NCBI RefSeq assembly: GCF_014145675.1
Contig: NZ_JACGZW010000006.1
Coordinates: 1-64,000 of the forward strand
Source of the DNA: Amycolatopsis dendrobii
GTDB taxonomy: Bacteria; Actinomycetota; Actinomycetes; Mycobacteriales; Pseudonocardiaceae
DNA length: 64,000 nucleotides
Direction: 5' to 3'
In this document: piece by piece, positions 26,841 to 36,106 of the stretch
Numbering within the stretch: position 1 is the stretch's first letter
Layout: every line of letters starts with the position of its first letter
The notes under the pieces: model-generated
The model's database searches: none
What the model was told of the DNA's origin: nothing
What the model saw: the letters and a program-made list of their open reading frames with translations, nothing else
Program-made: the position numbers and the translations under genes

Positions 26841-28078
26841 ACCGGCGCTGGCACAAGACCGGAGTCCGCACCGCCGGGGTGCTGTTCCTGGCGGTGCTGT
26901 CGGCGTTCGTGCTGCTCACAGTGAAGATCTACAACAAGGACTTCACCACCACGGTCCCGGTGACGCTGCGGGCCGACCGCGTCGGCAACCAGCTGCGCGC
27001 GGGCGGGCAGGTGAAGGCGCGCGGCGTCGTGGTCGGCGACATCCGGGGCGTGCACGCGATCCGCGGCGGCGCGGAGATCTCGCTGGCGCTGGACCCGGAG
27101 CAGGTGAAATGGCTGCCGGTCAACGTCTCCGCGTTGCTGGTGCCGAAGACCCTCTTCGGCGAACGGTACGTCCAACTGTCCATTCCGGACACTGGACGGA
27201 AGCGCCCCTTGCAGGCCGGAGACGTGATCTCGCAGGACCGGTCGGCGAACGCGATCGAACTGGAGCGCGTCTTCGACAACCTGCTCCCGGTGCTGAAGGC
27301 CGTGCAGCCGCAGAAACTGGCGACCACGCTGACCGCGGTTTCCACCGCACTGCAAGGCCGCGGCGCACAGCTGGGCCAGACGCTGGCTACCGCGTCGGAC
27401 TACCTCCGGCGGTTCAACCCGAACCTGCCGCAGCTGGACCGAAACGTGCGCGACCTCGCCACCGTCACCCGGATGTACGGCGACATCGCACCAGATCTGC
27501 TCGACGCGCTCACCGATTCGTCGGTCACCCTCGGCACGATCAGCGCGAAACGAACCGACCTCGGCTCGCTGTATCAGCAGGTCACCACGTCGTCGCGGGA
27601 CCTCACGACGTTCCTGCGGCAGAACCGGAACAACATCATCGCGTTGTCCGCGGACAGCCGCCGTCCGCTCGAAATCGGTGCCAAGTACTCCCCCAGCTTC
27701 CCTTGCACTCTACAGGCGCTCACCGACTTGAAACCGTCGATGGACCGGGTCCTCGGCGCGGGAACGAAGGAACCCGGGCTGCACGTCGAGGTCACCGTGT
27801 CCAAGTCGCGCGGCAAATACGTGCCGGGCAAGGACGATCCGGCTTACACCGAGAAGACCGGCCCGCGCTGCTACCCGAGCGGCGTGACGCCGACCGCCGG
27901 CACTCCGGCGACCGTGCCGTCGACCGGAGACCTCGGTATCGCGAATTCCCCGCAGGAGCAGCAGTTCCTGGCCCCGCTGATCGCGCCTTCGCTGGGCGTT
28001 TCGACCGCTGACGTGCCGATGTGGAGCAGTGTGCTCGTCGGCCCGCTTTATCGCGGAACGGAGGTGACGGCGAAGTGA
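26837..28078 (+). CDS. mceA: Mce-family protein, subunit A
   Basis: A 413-residue protein with an N-terminal transmembrane anchor (about 10-30) and an MCE domain (about 38-120; VTLRADRVGNQLRAGGQVKARGVVVGDI). A helical region and a C-terminal tail with two cysteines follow. Mce A-F are thought to form a hetero-hexameric tube that carries lipids (sterols or fatty acids in mycobacteria) across the envelope to the YrbE permeases. Coupled as ATGA upstream and GTGA downstream. Confidence 0.95.
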   Translation: MNRRWHKTGVRTAGVLFLAVLSAFVLLTVKIYNKDFTTTVPVTLRADRVGNQLRAGGQVKARGVVVGDIRGVHAIRGGAEISLALDPEQVKWLPVNVSALLVPKTLFGERYVQLSIPDTGRKRPLQAGDVISQDRSANAIELERVFDNLLPVLKAVQPQKLATTLTAVSTALQGRGAQLGQTLATASDYLRRFNPNLPQLDRNVRDLATVTRMYGDIAPDLLDALTDSSVTLGTISAKRTDLGSLYQQVTTSSRDLTTFLRQNRNNIIALSADSRRPLEIGAKYSPSFPCTLQALTDLKPSMDRVLGAGTKEPGLHVEVTVSKSRGKYVPGKDDPAYTEKTGPRCYPSGVTPTAGTPATVPSTGDLGIANSPQEQQFLAPLIAPSLGVSTADVPMWSSVLVGPLYRGTEVTAK

Positions 28079-29076
28079 GAAACCTTGCCGCTCCCCTGGT
28101 CAAAAGCCTGATCTTCATCCTGGTCACCGTGCTCGCGACGGTCATTCTCGCGTTGTCGATCACCGGCGGTTCGGTCGGCGAGAGCCAGCGCTACGGCGCC
28201 ACTTTCGTCGACGCCACCGCGTTGAATGTCGGCGACGACGTGCGGATCTCCGGGGTGAAGGTCGGGCAGATCGAGGGCCTCGACGTCGTCGGCCAGAACC
28301 GCGCGCACGTCAGCTTCTCGCTGGAGAACGGCCGCACAGTGCCCGCCAACGTCACCGCTGTGATCAAGTACCGCAACATGGTCGGCCAGCGCTATCTCGC
28401 GCTGGAGCGCCCCCGCGACCCGGCCGGGGTGCTGCCGTCCGGCGGCGAAATCCCGCTGGACCGCACGACTCCGGCACTCGACCTGACCGACCTGTTCAAC
28501 GGCTTCAAACCGCTCTTCCAGGCGCTCTCGCCCAAGGACGTCAACGACCTGTCCGGCGAGATCGTCCAAGTGCTGCAAGGAGAAGGCGGCACGGTGACCG
28601 AACTGCTGCAGCACACCGGATCGCTCACGAGCACGCTCGCCGGCCGCGACCAGGTCATCGGCAAGGTGATCGGCAACCTGAACTCGGTGCTGAAAACCGT
28701 GAACGGCAAGGGTGATTCGCTCGCGACGCTCGTGTCGACGCTGCGCCAGCTCGTGTCCGGGCTCGCCGAGGACCGCACCGCGATCGGTGACGCCGTCTCC
28801 GGCCTTGCCGAGCTGACGCAGTCCACCAGCGGGCTGCTCACCGAGATCCGGCCCGGGCTCAAGGACAGCATCTCCGGTCTCGACGCGCTGACCCGGAACC
28901 TGAACAAGGGGGAGGCCGACGTGGACAAGGCACTGACCACGCTGCCCAAGAAGATGGACCGCATCGGCACGCTCGGGTCGTACGGCTCGTGGATGAACTT
29001 CTACCTGTGCAAAGCCGTCCTGGAAACCTCGCCGCCGCGCGGGGTGGCGCCGACCGCGGCGAGGTGTGGCGCGTGA
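28075..29076 (+). CDS. mceB: Mce-family protein, subunit B
   Basis: A 333-residue Mce protein that starts at the GTG of VRNLAAPLVKSLIF, overlapping the mceA stop. It has a transmembrane anchor (about 8-30), an MCE domain (about 36-115; DATALNVGDDVRISGVKVGQI), a long helical region, and the YLCK motif near the C-terminus that is typical of B/C subunits. The frame is open for 18 more codons upstream inside mceA, but no better start exists there. Confidence 0.94.
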   Translation: MRNLAAPLVKSLIFILVTVLATVILALSITGGSVGESQRYGATFVDATALNVGDDVRISGVKVGQIEGLDVVGQNRAHVSFSLENGRTVPANVTAVIKYRNMVGQRYLALERPRDPAGVLPSGGEIPLDRTTPALDLTDLFNGFKPLFQALSPKDVNDLSGEIVQVLQGEGGTVTELLQHTGSLTSTLAGRDQVIGKVIGNLNSVLKTVNGKGDSLATLVSTLRQLVSGLAEDRTAIGDAVSGLAELTQSTSGLLTEIRPGLKDSISGLDALTRNLNKGEADVDKALTTLPKKMDRIGTLGSYGSWMNFYLCKAVLETSPPRGVAPTAARCGA

Positions 29077-30056
29077 AGTCGTTCCGGGAGCGCAATCCGC
29101 TCGTGCTGGGGGTCGTCGGCAGCCTCGCGCTGGCCGCGGTGCTCACCGGCACGCTGAACTACAACCGTCTGCCGTTCCTCGGCGGCACCACCTACCAGGC
29201 CGAATTCACCGAGGCGGCCGGACTGCAGGCGGACGACGAGGTGCGGATCGCCGGGATCAAGGTCGGCGAAGTGTCCCGAGTGGACCTGGACGACGACCAC
29301 GTGCTGGTCAGCTTCCGCGTCAAGAACGCCTGGATCGGCAACCGGACGTCGGCGCAGATCAAGATCAAAACGTTGCTGGGCCGGAAGTTCCTTGCCCTGG
29401 ACCCGGCCGGACGGGCGGAACAGAACCCGGACCAGCCGATCCCCCGCGACCGCACGGTGACCCCGTACGACGTGACCGACGCGTTCAACGGCCTCGCCGA
29501 CACCGCGGGCGCGATCGACACCAAGCAGCTCGCGACCAGCTTCTCCACGATCAGCGACACTTTCCGCAACTCGCCACAGCACGTCCGCACCGCGCTGGAC
29601 GGGCTCAGCGCGCTGTCGAAAACGGTCTCCTCGCGGGACAACGAGATCGCCGAGCTGCTGGCCAACGCGCGCAAACTGACCACCACGATCGCCAACTCGA
29701 ACGACGACTTCGAGAAACTCGTCAAGGACGGCGACCTGCTGCTCACCGAACTGGACCACCGCCGTGACGCGATCCACCAGCTGCTCGTCGGCACCCAGCA
29801 GCTCGCGAAGCAGCTGTCCGGGCTCGTTTCGGACAACACCGCGCAGCTCGCTCCGGCGTTGCAGCAGCTCAACCAGGTGACTGACCTGCTGCAACGCCAA
29901 GACGCGAACCTCGCGCAAAGCCTGAAGCTCGCCGGGCCGTACTTCCGCGTGCTGACCAACACCGCCGGCAACGGCCGCTGGATCGACAGCTACCTGTGCG
30001 GCCTTCTCCCGGAGAACCGCGATCCGTGCACCCCGCCGAAGGGAGGCGCGAAATGA
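29073..30056 (+). CDS. mceC: Mce-family protein, subunit C
   Basis: A 327-residue Mce protein. The GTG start (VKSFRERNPLVLGVVG) overlaps the mceB stop as GTGA. It has an N-terminal anchor, an MCE domain (AGLQADDEVRIAGIKVGEV) and a helical domain. The C-terminal WIDSYLCGLLPENRDPC carries the Cys pair seen in MceC proteins. Confidence 0.94.
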   Translation: MKSFRERNPLVLGVVGSLALAAVLTGTLNYNRLPFLGGTTYQAEFTEAAGLQADDEVRIAGIKVGEVSRVDLDDDHVLVSFRVKNAWIGNRTSAQIKIKTLLGRKFLALDPAGRAEQNPDQPIPRDRTVTPYDVTDAFNGLADTAGAIDTKQLATSFSTISDTFRNSPQHVRTALDGLSALSKTVSSRDNEIAELLANARKLTTTIANSNDDFEKLVKDGDLLLTELDHRRDAIHQLLVGTQQLAKQLSGLVSDNTAQLAPALQQLNQVTDLLQRQDANLAQSLKLAGPYFRVLTNTAGNGRWIDSYLCGLLPENRDPCTPPKGGAK

Positions 30057-31051
30057 CCACGCGCGCATACCGTTTCGTCGTCTTCTTGCTGGTGATGACC
30101 CTCGTGATCTGCGGCGTCCTGTGGTGGGTGTTCTCCGGATCCGGCCGCTACCGCGTCACGGCGTACTTTTCCCGGGCCGTCGGTGTCTACAGCGGATCCG
30201 ACGTCCGGGTGCTCGGGGTGAAGGTCGGCGAGGTCACCGCGGTTCTCCCGCAGGGCAGCCAGGTTCGTGTCGACTTATCGGTAGATCCGCACATCCCCGT
30301 CGCCGCGGACACGACCGCGCTGGTCATCGCCCCGAGCGTGGTCGCCGACCGCTATGTCCAGCTGGGCAAACTCGCCCGCGGCGGCCCGCGCTTAGCCGAC
30401 GGCGCGGTCATCGGCACCGCCCGCACGGGCACGCCGGTGGAGCTGGACCAGCTGTATTCGAGCCTGGACACGCTGAGCAAAGCACTCGGCCCGAACGGCG
30501 CGAACTCCCACGGCGCGCTGTCCGATCTCCTCCGCACCGGCGCGGCGAACCTGGACGGCAACGGCAAGGCGTTCAACACCTCCGTCCGCGACTTCGCCCG
30601 CCTCGCCCGCACGCTGGCGGGCAACTCGGAGGACCTGTTCGGGACGGTCGACGAGTTGCAGAAGTTCACCACCATGCTCGCCACGAACGACCGCCAGGTC
30701 GCGGACGTGAACCAGCAATTGGCCAAGGTGTCGGCCACCCTCGCCGAGAACCGCGGCGAACTGTCCGGCGCCTTGCGCTCGCTCGGCAGCGCGCTGGCGT
30801 CTGTCCAGGGCTTCATCCGGGACAACCGGGCCGCGATCAAGTCCAATGTAGACAAACTCGCCAAGACGACGCAGACGCTGGTCGACCAACGCGCGTCGCT
30901 GGCCGAAACTTTGGACGTCGCCCCGCTGGCCGCACAAAACGTGCTGAACGCTATCGATCCGGAAACCGGACGTCTGCAGGGCCGTGCCGACCTGCTGGAT
31001 TACCTGCCGCTCCCGGCAACGGACGCGACCGTGACCGGAGGCGGCCGATGA
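30053..31051 (+). CDS. mceD: Mce-family protein, subunit D
   Basis: A 332-residue Mce protein with an N-terminal anchor (FVVFLLVMTLVICGVLWWVF) and an MCE domain (YFSRAVGVYSGSDVRVLGVKV). The rest is mostly helical. The tail is short and lacks the long proline-rich extension of many D subunits. It is coupled by ATGA overlaps at both ends. Confidence 0.94.
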   Translation: MTTRAYRFVVFLLVMTLVICGVLWWVFSGSGRYRVTAYFSRAVGVYSGSDVRVLGVKVGEVTAVLPQGSQVRVDLSVDPHIPVAADTTALVIAPSVVADRYVQLGKLARGGPRLADGAVIGTARTGTPVELDQLYSSLDTLSKALGPNGANSHGALSDLLRTGAANLDGNGKAFNTSVRDFARLARTLAGNSEDLFGTVDELQKFTTMLATNDRQVADVNQQLAKVSATLAENRGELSGALRSLGSALASVQGFIRDNRAAIKSNVDKLAKTTQTLVDQRASLAETLDVAPLAAQNVLNAIDPETGRLQGRADLLDYLPLPATDATVTGGGR

Positions 31052-32100
31052 AGGCACGACGGCTTATCCTCGCGCTGGCGGTCAGCACGCTGGCCGGCTG
31101 CGCCGCACCCGGCGGCTTCCGAGGCGTCTACGACCTCCCATTGCCCGGCGGTGCGGACCTCGGCCCGCATCCGTACGAGGTCACCGTCCAGTTCGCCGAC
31201 GTCCTGGACCTGGTCCCGCAGGCCGCGGTGAAGGTCGACGACGTCCCGGTCGGCCGCGTCCAGTCGATCCGCCTTGGCGCCGACGGCTGGACCGCCGAAA
31301 CCGTCCTGGCGGTAAACGGCGACGTCCACCTGCCCGCCAATGCCGTCGCCCGGCTGCGGCAATCGTCGCTGCTGGGCGAGAAGTTCGTGGAGCTGGCCGC
31401 GCCGGTCGCGTCGCCCTCCGGGCAGCTAGCAGACAAGGCGGTCATCCCGGTGTCGCGAACCAACCGCAACCCGGAGTTCGAGGAGATCTTCGGCGCGCTG
31501 TCGCTGCTGCTCAACGGCGGCGGCATCGGTCAGCTGCAGACGATCAACCGCGAACTGACGAAAGCCATGGACGGCAACGAGGAGGAGATCCGCAGCTTCC
31601 TCTCCGGCGTCAACCAGCTCATGACGAATCTCGACGCCCACCGCCACGACATCACCGCCGCACTGGACGGCCTCAATCACCTGTCGGCGTCGCTGGCCGA
31701 CCGAAACCAGCAGATCGCCGACGCCCTCACCGACCTGACCCCGGGCCTGAAAACCCTCACCGACCAGCGACCGCAACTGGTGACGATGCTGCAATCGCTG
31801 GACCAGCTGTCCACAGTGGCCACTGACGTCACGAACAAGAGCCGCGACGACCTGGCCGCCGACCTGCGCGCACTCGCCCCCATCCTGCGCCGCCTGGCCG
31901 ATGCGGGTCAGAACCTGCCCAAGGCGCTGGAAATCCTGCCCTCGTTCCCCTTCACCGACCCCGTACTGGACGCGATCAAGGGCGACTACCTGAACGTCTA
32001 CGCCACGGTCACCCCCGGTGCCGGTGTCCCGCTGCCGCCGCCGGGCCAAGGTGTCCCGCCAGGCCTCCCGACGCTGCCTCCCCCTTCCGGAGGCAACTGA
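31048..32100 (+). CDS. mceE: Mce-family lipoprotein, subunit E
   Basis: A 350-residue lipoprotein member. The lipobox LAGC places the lipidated cysteine at C18, as in LprK/LprN-type MceE proteins. The MCE domain (about 40-120) includes VKVDDVPVGRVQSIRL. A helical region and a Pro/Gly-rich C-terminus follow. The lipid anchor replaces the transmembrane helix of the other subunits. Coupled to mceD (ATGA) and mceF (TGATG). Confidence 0.95.
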   Translation: MKARRLILALAVSTLAGCAAPGGFRGVYDLPLPGGADLGPHPYEVTVQFADVLDLVPQAAVKVDDVPVGRVQSIRLGADGWTAETVLAVNGDVHLPANAVARLRQSSLLGEKFVELAAPVASPSGQLADKAVIPVSRTNRNPEFEEIFGALSLLLNGGGIGQLQTINRELTKAMDGNEEEIRSFLSGVNQLMTNLDAHRHDITAALDGLNHLSASLADRNQQIADALTDLTPGLKTLTDQRPQLVTMLQSLDQLSTVATDVTNKSRDDLAADLRALAPILRRLADAGQNLPKALEILPSFPFTDPVLDAIKGDYLNVYATVTPGAGVPLPPPGQGVPPGLPTLPPPSGGN

Positions 32101-33305
32101 TGCTCACCAGACGGATCCGGATCCAGGTCATCGCCTTCGTGGTAGTCGCACTGGCCGCGACCTCGTTCGTCGGCGCGAAATACGCCGGGATCAAGCGCCT
32201 TTTCGGTGCCGGGAGCTACACCGTGCACCTGGAGCTTTCCGAAGGCGGCGGCATCTTCACCAACGGCGAAGTCACCTACCGAGGCGTGGCCGTCGGCCGG
32301 ATCGGCCCGCTGCGCCTGACCGAGCGCGGGATGGAAGCGGACCTGTTGCTGGACACCGCCGCCCCGCAGATCCCTTCGAACGCCCGCGCGATCGTCGCGA
32401 ACCGCTCCGCCGTCGGCGAGCAGTACGTCGACCTGCAACCGACCACCGACCAAGGCCCTTATTTGGAGGACGGCAGCGTAATCCCCCGCAGTGCCACCGC
32501 CCTGCCCCTCCCCATGCAAACCTTCCTGTCCGATGTGGACTCGCTGACCTCATCGGTACCGACCGAAGACCTGCGCACCGTGGTCGACGAACTGGACAAC
32601 GCTTTGCAGGGCAGCGGCCCAGACCTGCAACTGCTGATGGACACCGCGAGGTCCTTCACCGATTCCGCCTCCACCCACCTCCCGCAAACAACAAAACTCA
32701 TCGACGACGGCTCGACAGTCCTGAAAACACAAGCCGCATCCTCGACCGCGTGGCGTGACTTCAGCCGAAACGCCCGTCTGTTCGCCTCGCAACTGGCTTC
32801 GTCGGACGGTGACCTGCGCCAGCTGATCGCCACCGCCCCACCAGCCGCTTCCCAGGTAACGGGCTTGCTGCGTGACACCAGCCCCGGCCTGCCCATCCTG
32901 ATGGCAAACCTCTTGACGACAGCGGACGTCTTCAGCGCCCGAACCGACGGCCTGGAACAACTGCTGGTCACCTTGCCGAGAACCGTAGCCGCGACGTCCT
33001 CGGCCATCACCCCCGACAGCGGACGGCTGTCACTGGCCTTGACGTTCTTCGACCCGCCGCCGTGCCGGAAGGGGTACGAGAGCACGAAGATCCGCAGCAG
33101 CGCCGAACTGCCGGTTCTCCCGTTCAACACCGCCGCAGCCTGCACCCTGCCCGCCGGAGACCCGTCCTCGGTCCGCGGCGCGCAAAACGCACCCCACCCC
33201 GGAGTCCCGGAGCCAGCCCGGCCAGGCGGCTTCCCCGAGGCAGTCGCGGGGCTTCCGACGTCGACCGATCTGGAGGAGATGCTGTGGCTACGCCGGGGAA
33301 ACTGA
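32100..33305 (+). CDS. mceF: Mce-family protein, subunit F
   Basis: A 401-residue Mce protein with an N-terminal anchor (IQVIAFVVVALAATSFVGA) and an MCE domain (FTNGEVTYRGVAVGRIGPLRL). An extended C-terminus has two cysteines (PPPCRKGYES, AAACTLP) and a Pro-rich tail. It is the last core subunit; the next gene starts 22 bases before its stop. Confidence 0.94.
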   Translation: MLTRRIRIQVIAFVVVALAATSFVGAKYAGIKRLFGAGSYTVHLELSEGGGIFTNGEVTYRGVAVGRIGPLRLTERGMEADLLLDTAAPQIPSNARAIVANRSAVGEQYVDLQPTTDQGPYLEDGSVIPRSATALPLPMQTFLSDVDSLTSSVPTEDLRTVVDELDNALQGSGPDLQLLMDTARSFTDSASTHLPQTTKLIDDGSTVLKTQAASSTAWRDFSRNARLFASQLASSDGDLRQLIATAPPAASQVTGLLRDTSPGLPILMANLLTTADVFSARTDGLEQLLVTLPRTVAATSSAITPDSGRLSLALTFFDPPPCRKGYESTKIRSSAELPVLPFNTAAACTLPAGDPSSVRGAQNAPHPGVPEPARPGGFPEAVAGLPTSTDLEEMLWLRRGN

Positions 33306-33907
33306 GGGACTTGCCGGATGAGGCTCCCTCCGGTGACGACACGCTGCAGCCTGACCCGGCGTCCTCACGTGCCGACGACGACTCCGCGACCGACACAACT
33401 GCCTCCCCCACAGCCAAATCTCCCCGCCGCACCCTGACGCGGGCCGCCGGAATCGCCCTCACCGCAGCCACCGCTTTCGCCGCCTGGTCAGCCTGGTCAT
33501 GGCATGCCGCCGCGACCGCCCCCACCTCAACCGGAGGCACGACCAGAGACGAAGCCGTCGCCGCCGGCCGCACCCTGATCACGACAGTCACCACCTTCGA
33601 CCCCCAACACCGAGACCAAGCCCTAGCCCACTGGAGATCCGCGACGACCGGCTCCCTCCAGTCGGCCTTGCCCAGCGACGTCCCGTCCGACGGCTCCGCC
33701 ACCGCAGGCCACGTCCTCGACGCCGGACTCTCCGACCTGGACACCGAAGCAGGCACCGCGAAACTCCTGGCCTCCGTGGAAATCACGGTCACCAAGGACG
33801 GCACCGCACAGCCGATCCGCCGCACCCGCCTGGCAGCGACGATGACCCGCACCGCCTCCGGCTGGAAACTCAGCTCACTGGAGCAACTGGGGGTGGCGGG
33901 GTCATGA
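33284..33907 (+). CDS. Mce-associated membrane protein, short form
   Basis: A 207-residue protein with an acidic, Ser/Thr-rich cytoplasmic N-terminus (to ~48), one transmembrane helix (ALTAATAFAAWSAWSW, about 55-75) and an extracytoplasmic domain of NTF2-like type. The domain resembles the Mas proteins at the ends of mce operons. The GTG start has GGAGGA upstream and lies within mceF. Mas proteins are thought to stabilise the Mce complex; this is by analogy. Confidence 0.83.
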   Translation: MATPGKLRDLPDEAPSGDDTLQPDPASSRADDDSATDTTASPTAKSPRRTLTRAAGIALTAATAFAAWSAWSWHAAATAPTSTGGTTRDEAVAAGRTLITTVTTFDPQHRDQALAHWRSATTGSLQSALPSDVPSDGSATAGHVLDAGLSDLDTEAGTAKLLASVEITVTKDGTAQPIRRTRLAATMTRTASGWKLSSLEQLGVAGS

Positions 33908-35106
33908 AGCTCTCTCTGCACCGGTCGAAGCCACGCACCGAGCCCGTCGATTCCGCTGCGATCGTCGACCCTCCGCATCCGGGCAGCGCGTCCGCCGACC
34001 CTGCGCATCCGGGCACTGCGGCAGCCGGAGCCGACCAGCCGCGCGCAGCCAGCGGTAGCCGGGCACCCGCCACAGCCGAAGCCGCCCAACCACGAGTCTC
34101 CGGCAAGGGAACCGGCCAGACACCTTCCGAACCCGGAGCCACCGCAGCCGCACCCGCCGCTATCGCAACCGAATCCGCTCAGCCACCCATCGCCCCAGCA
34201 CAAACCTCCGCCACCGACCAGCACACCACCGCGGAAACCGAAACCGCTCAGCCAGCAAGCACCACCGCTCAACCACCCTCCACCGCGGCAACCACCTCCT
34301 CCCGCACCGGCTCAACTCCCCACCGCGCCACGACAACTTCCGATCCAGACCTGCCAGCCTCCGACACCGAACCCGCCCGACCTCCCGTCTCCGACTCCAC
34401 CGCCACCCCGACCGCTGTTCCCGACCGACCTCTCGTCCCCGACACCAACGCCAGCCCGGCCTCCGTCGCCGACCGACCTCCCGCCCCCGCCACCAACGCC
34501 ACTCCGACCTCCATCCCCAACAGACCTCCCGCCCCCGACACCAACGCCGTCCAGACCGCCGTCCCCGACCACGACGGCACCGAGCCGACCTCCACGCCCC
34601 GCAACACCCGCCGCCTCCCCGCACTCCTGCTGTCCTTGACCGTCCTCCTCACCGCCGCCGGCGTCTGGTGCACCGTCGAAGCCCACTCCACCAGCGCGTC
34701 CGCCGCTTCCTCGAACCACGCGCTGACCGATCAGCCCGCCACCGCCGAAGTCACCTCCGCCGTCAGCCTCACCCTCAACAAGATCTTCTCCTACACCTAC
34801 GACAAAACCGACGTCACCGAGAACGCCGCCGCCACCCTGCTCCGCGGCCACGCCCGCGATTCCTACGAAAAGCTCTTCGCCCAAGTCCGCACGATGGCTC
34901 CGAGCCAACGCCTGACCCTCACCTCGCGCGTCTCCGCCACCTCCGTCCAGTACCTCACGAACGACCACGCACAGTTGCTCGTTTTCCTCGACCAATCGGC
35001 CACGAGGGGGGATTCCGCCACTCCGGAGTCAGCCGCGGCACAACTGGCCGTCACCGCTGAGCGAATTGGCGGGAACTGGTTTGTCACCGATCTCGCGCCA
35101 CGATGA
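33904..35106 (+). CDS. Mce-associated membrane protein with a long disordered N-terminus
   Basis: A 400-residue protein. Residues 1-~235 are low-complexity Pro/Thr/Ala/Ser-rich sequence, including three perfectly periodic 16-residue units around residues 172-219. A single transmembrane helix follows (LPALLLSLTVLLTAAGVWC, about 240-260). The extracytoplasmic domain (about 280-400; VSLTLNKIFSYTYDK ... GNWFVTDLAPR) is of the same type as the upstream gene. It is coupled as ATGA. Cytoplasmic extensions of this length are unusual for the family. Confidence 0.8.
   Translation: MKLSLHRSKPRTEPVDSAAIVDPPHPGSASADPAHPGTAAAGADQPRAASGSRAPATAEAAQPRVSGKGTGQTPSEPGATAAAPAAIATESAQPPIAPAQTSATDQHTTAETETAQPASTTAQPPSTAATTSSRTGSTPHRATTTSDPDLPASDTEPARPPVSDSTATPTAVPDRPLVPDTNASPASVADRPPAPATNATPTSIPNRPPAPDTNAVQTAVPDHDGTEPTSTPRNTRRLPALLLSLTVLLTAAGVWCTVEAHSTSASAASSNHALTDQPATAEVTSAVSLTLNKIFSYTYDKTDVTENAAATLLRGHARDSYEKLFAQVRTMAPSQRLTLTSRVSATSVQYLTNDHAQLLVFLDQSATRGDSATPESAAAQLAVTAERIGGNWFVTDLAPR
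34417..34560 (+). repeat. Three 48-bp in-frame repeats
   Basis: Three consecutive 48-bp units encode the 16-residue pattern V/I-P/A-D/N-R-P-x-x-P-x-T-N-A-x-x-x-S/A. The sequence before and after is a degraded version of the same Pro/Thr-rich pattern. Confidence 0.85.
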
Positions 35107-35140
35107 AATTCTGTTTCCTCACCGCCGAAGGAGTACCGTC

Positions 35141-35776
35141 ATGCCCATTTCCCGGCTCGCCAGAATCGGCGTGCTCGCAGCGGCCGCCGCGACCGCGGTC
35201 AGCCTCGCCTCCGCAGTTCCCGCATCAGCGACCGAAATCCCCATTCCGATCTCCTACTCGGTCACCGGCAGCACGGTCGTGAAGAAGACCGGCAGCACTC
35301 TCGACCTCGGCCCCGGAAGTCTCGCCGGAAATCTCCTGGTCGACGATCAAACCGGAGCCGTCGGCCTCAACGCCAATCTGCAATTGCCGCCGGCTACGGC
35401 GAACATTTCCCTGCTCGCGGGCGGATTCAGGATCAAGGCGAAGGTGACCGTCACCCCGACCGCGCCCGCCACCGGCACGCTCGCGAACGGCACCCTCACC
35501 ACCCACGAAACCGCGAACATGGAGATCAGCGACATCTGGGCAGGCCCGATCGTGCCCGTCTTCCCGGTGCCGACCGTGCCCGGCAGCTGCACGACCGTCA
35601 AGCCGATCGACCTGACCCTTGCCGCGGCGAACGTCGACATCACCAAGCCGATCACGCTCACCGGCAATTACACCATTCCGGACTTCAAGAACTGCTTCAT
35701 CGCCGACCTCGCACTCGGCGCACTGGTGTCCGGGCCGGACAACACGATCTCGCTGACCCTGACCTCCAAGAACTGA
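35141..35776 (+). CDS. Secreted protein of unknown function, single C-type domain
   Basis: A 211-residue exported protein with a signal peptide (cleavage likely after ASA near 31) and a beta-rich body. Two cysteines flank the pattern CTTVKPIDLTLAAA ... LTGNYTIPDFKNC, ending in LGALVSGPDNTISLTLTSKN. The same pattern (C-x-T-x-KP-x-x-L ... SGKY ... C ... LGPLLTGM) forms the C-terminal half of the larger protein at 38403-39845. AAGGAG precedes the ATG. It lies 34 bases past the last mce-associated gene and before a strong hairpin, so it is probably the final gene of the mce transcript. Confidence 0.75.
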   Translation: MPISRLARIGVLAAAAATAVSLASAVPASATEIPIPISYSVTGSTVVKKTGSTLDLGPGSLAGNLLVDDQTGAVGLNANLQLPPATANISLLAGGFRIKAKVTVTPTAPATGTLANGTLTTHETANMEISDIWAGPIVPVFPVPTVPGSCTTVKPIDLTLAAANVDITKPITLTGNYTIPDFKNCFIADLALGALVSGPDNTISLTLTSKN

Positions 35777-35785
35777 TCAACCACC

Positions 35786-35827
35786 CGAAAACGGAGTGCC
35801 GGAAACTGTTCCGGCACTCCGTTTTCG
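35786..35827 (+). terminator. 18-bp perfect hairpin ending the mce transcript
   Basis: CGAAAACGGAGTGCCGGA (35786-35803) pairs with 35810-35827 around a 6-base loop. It starts 9 bases after the stop of the secreted-protein gene; the 3' arm contains GTTTTC. Confidence 0.85.
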
Positions 35828-35942
35828 CATATCTGATCTTCGCGAAATTGTCACGCTCACACGAAACGGCGATACGGTTTACGCGGCCGATGACAAAAGA
35901 ATCGGTCCAGTCGCCGACTCGCGGACAAGGCACCGACCAGGG

Positions 35943-35971
35943 TTGTTGCCGACTGAACTCACGGGTAACCT
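35943..35971 (+). promoter_or_regulatory. Candidate promoter of the secreted protein at 36107
   Basis: TTGTTG (35943-35948), a 17-base spacer and TAACCT (35966-35971) form a plausible promoter 135 bases before the gene. The block AACTCACGGGTAACCT around the -10 is nearly repeated before the paralogue at 38403 (AACTCACCGGTAACTT). The rest of the 330-base gap 35777-36106 holds the hairpin at 35786 and no gene that I can see. Confidence 0.45.
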
Positions 35972-36106
35972 TGGGCTCGCGGCCGGTATTGCTCACCGAG
36001 CCGATCCCCGTTCCCGAAAACCTGGTCCGGAACGGAATCCGCGGAAACCTCCGTCCCCACTGCGCAGGGTCGCCGCGAAACTGCAGTCCGATCTAAGGAG
36101 AATGGT

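Noticed and set aside
33062-33283. Start of the first Mce-associated gene far upstream inside mceF.
   Set aside because: The extra residues are an out-of-frame reading of mceF; GGAGGA directly precedes the GTG at 33284.
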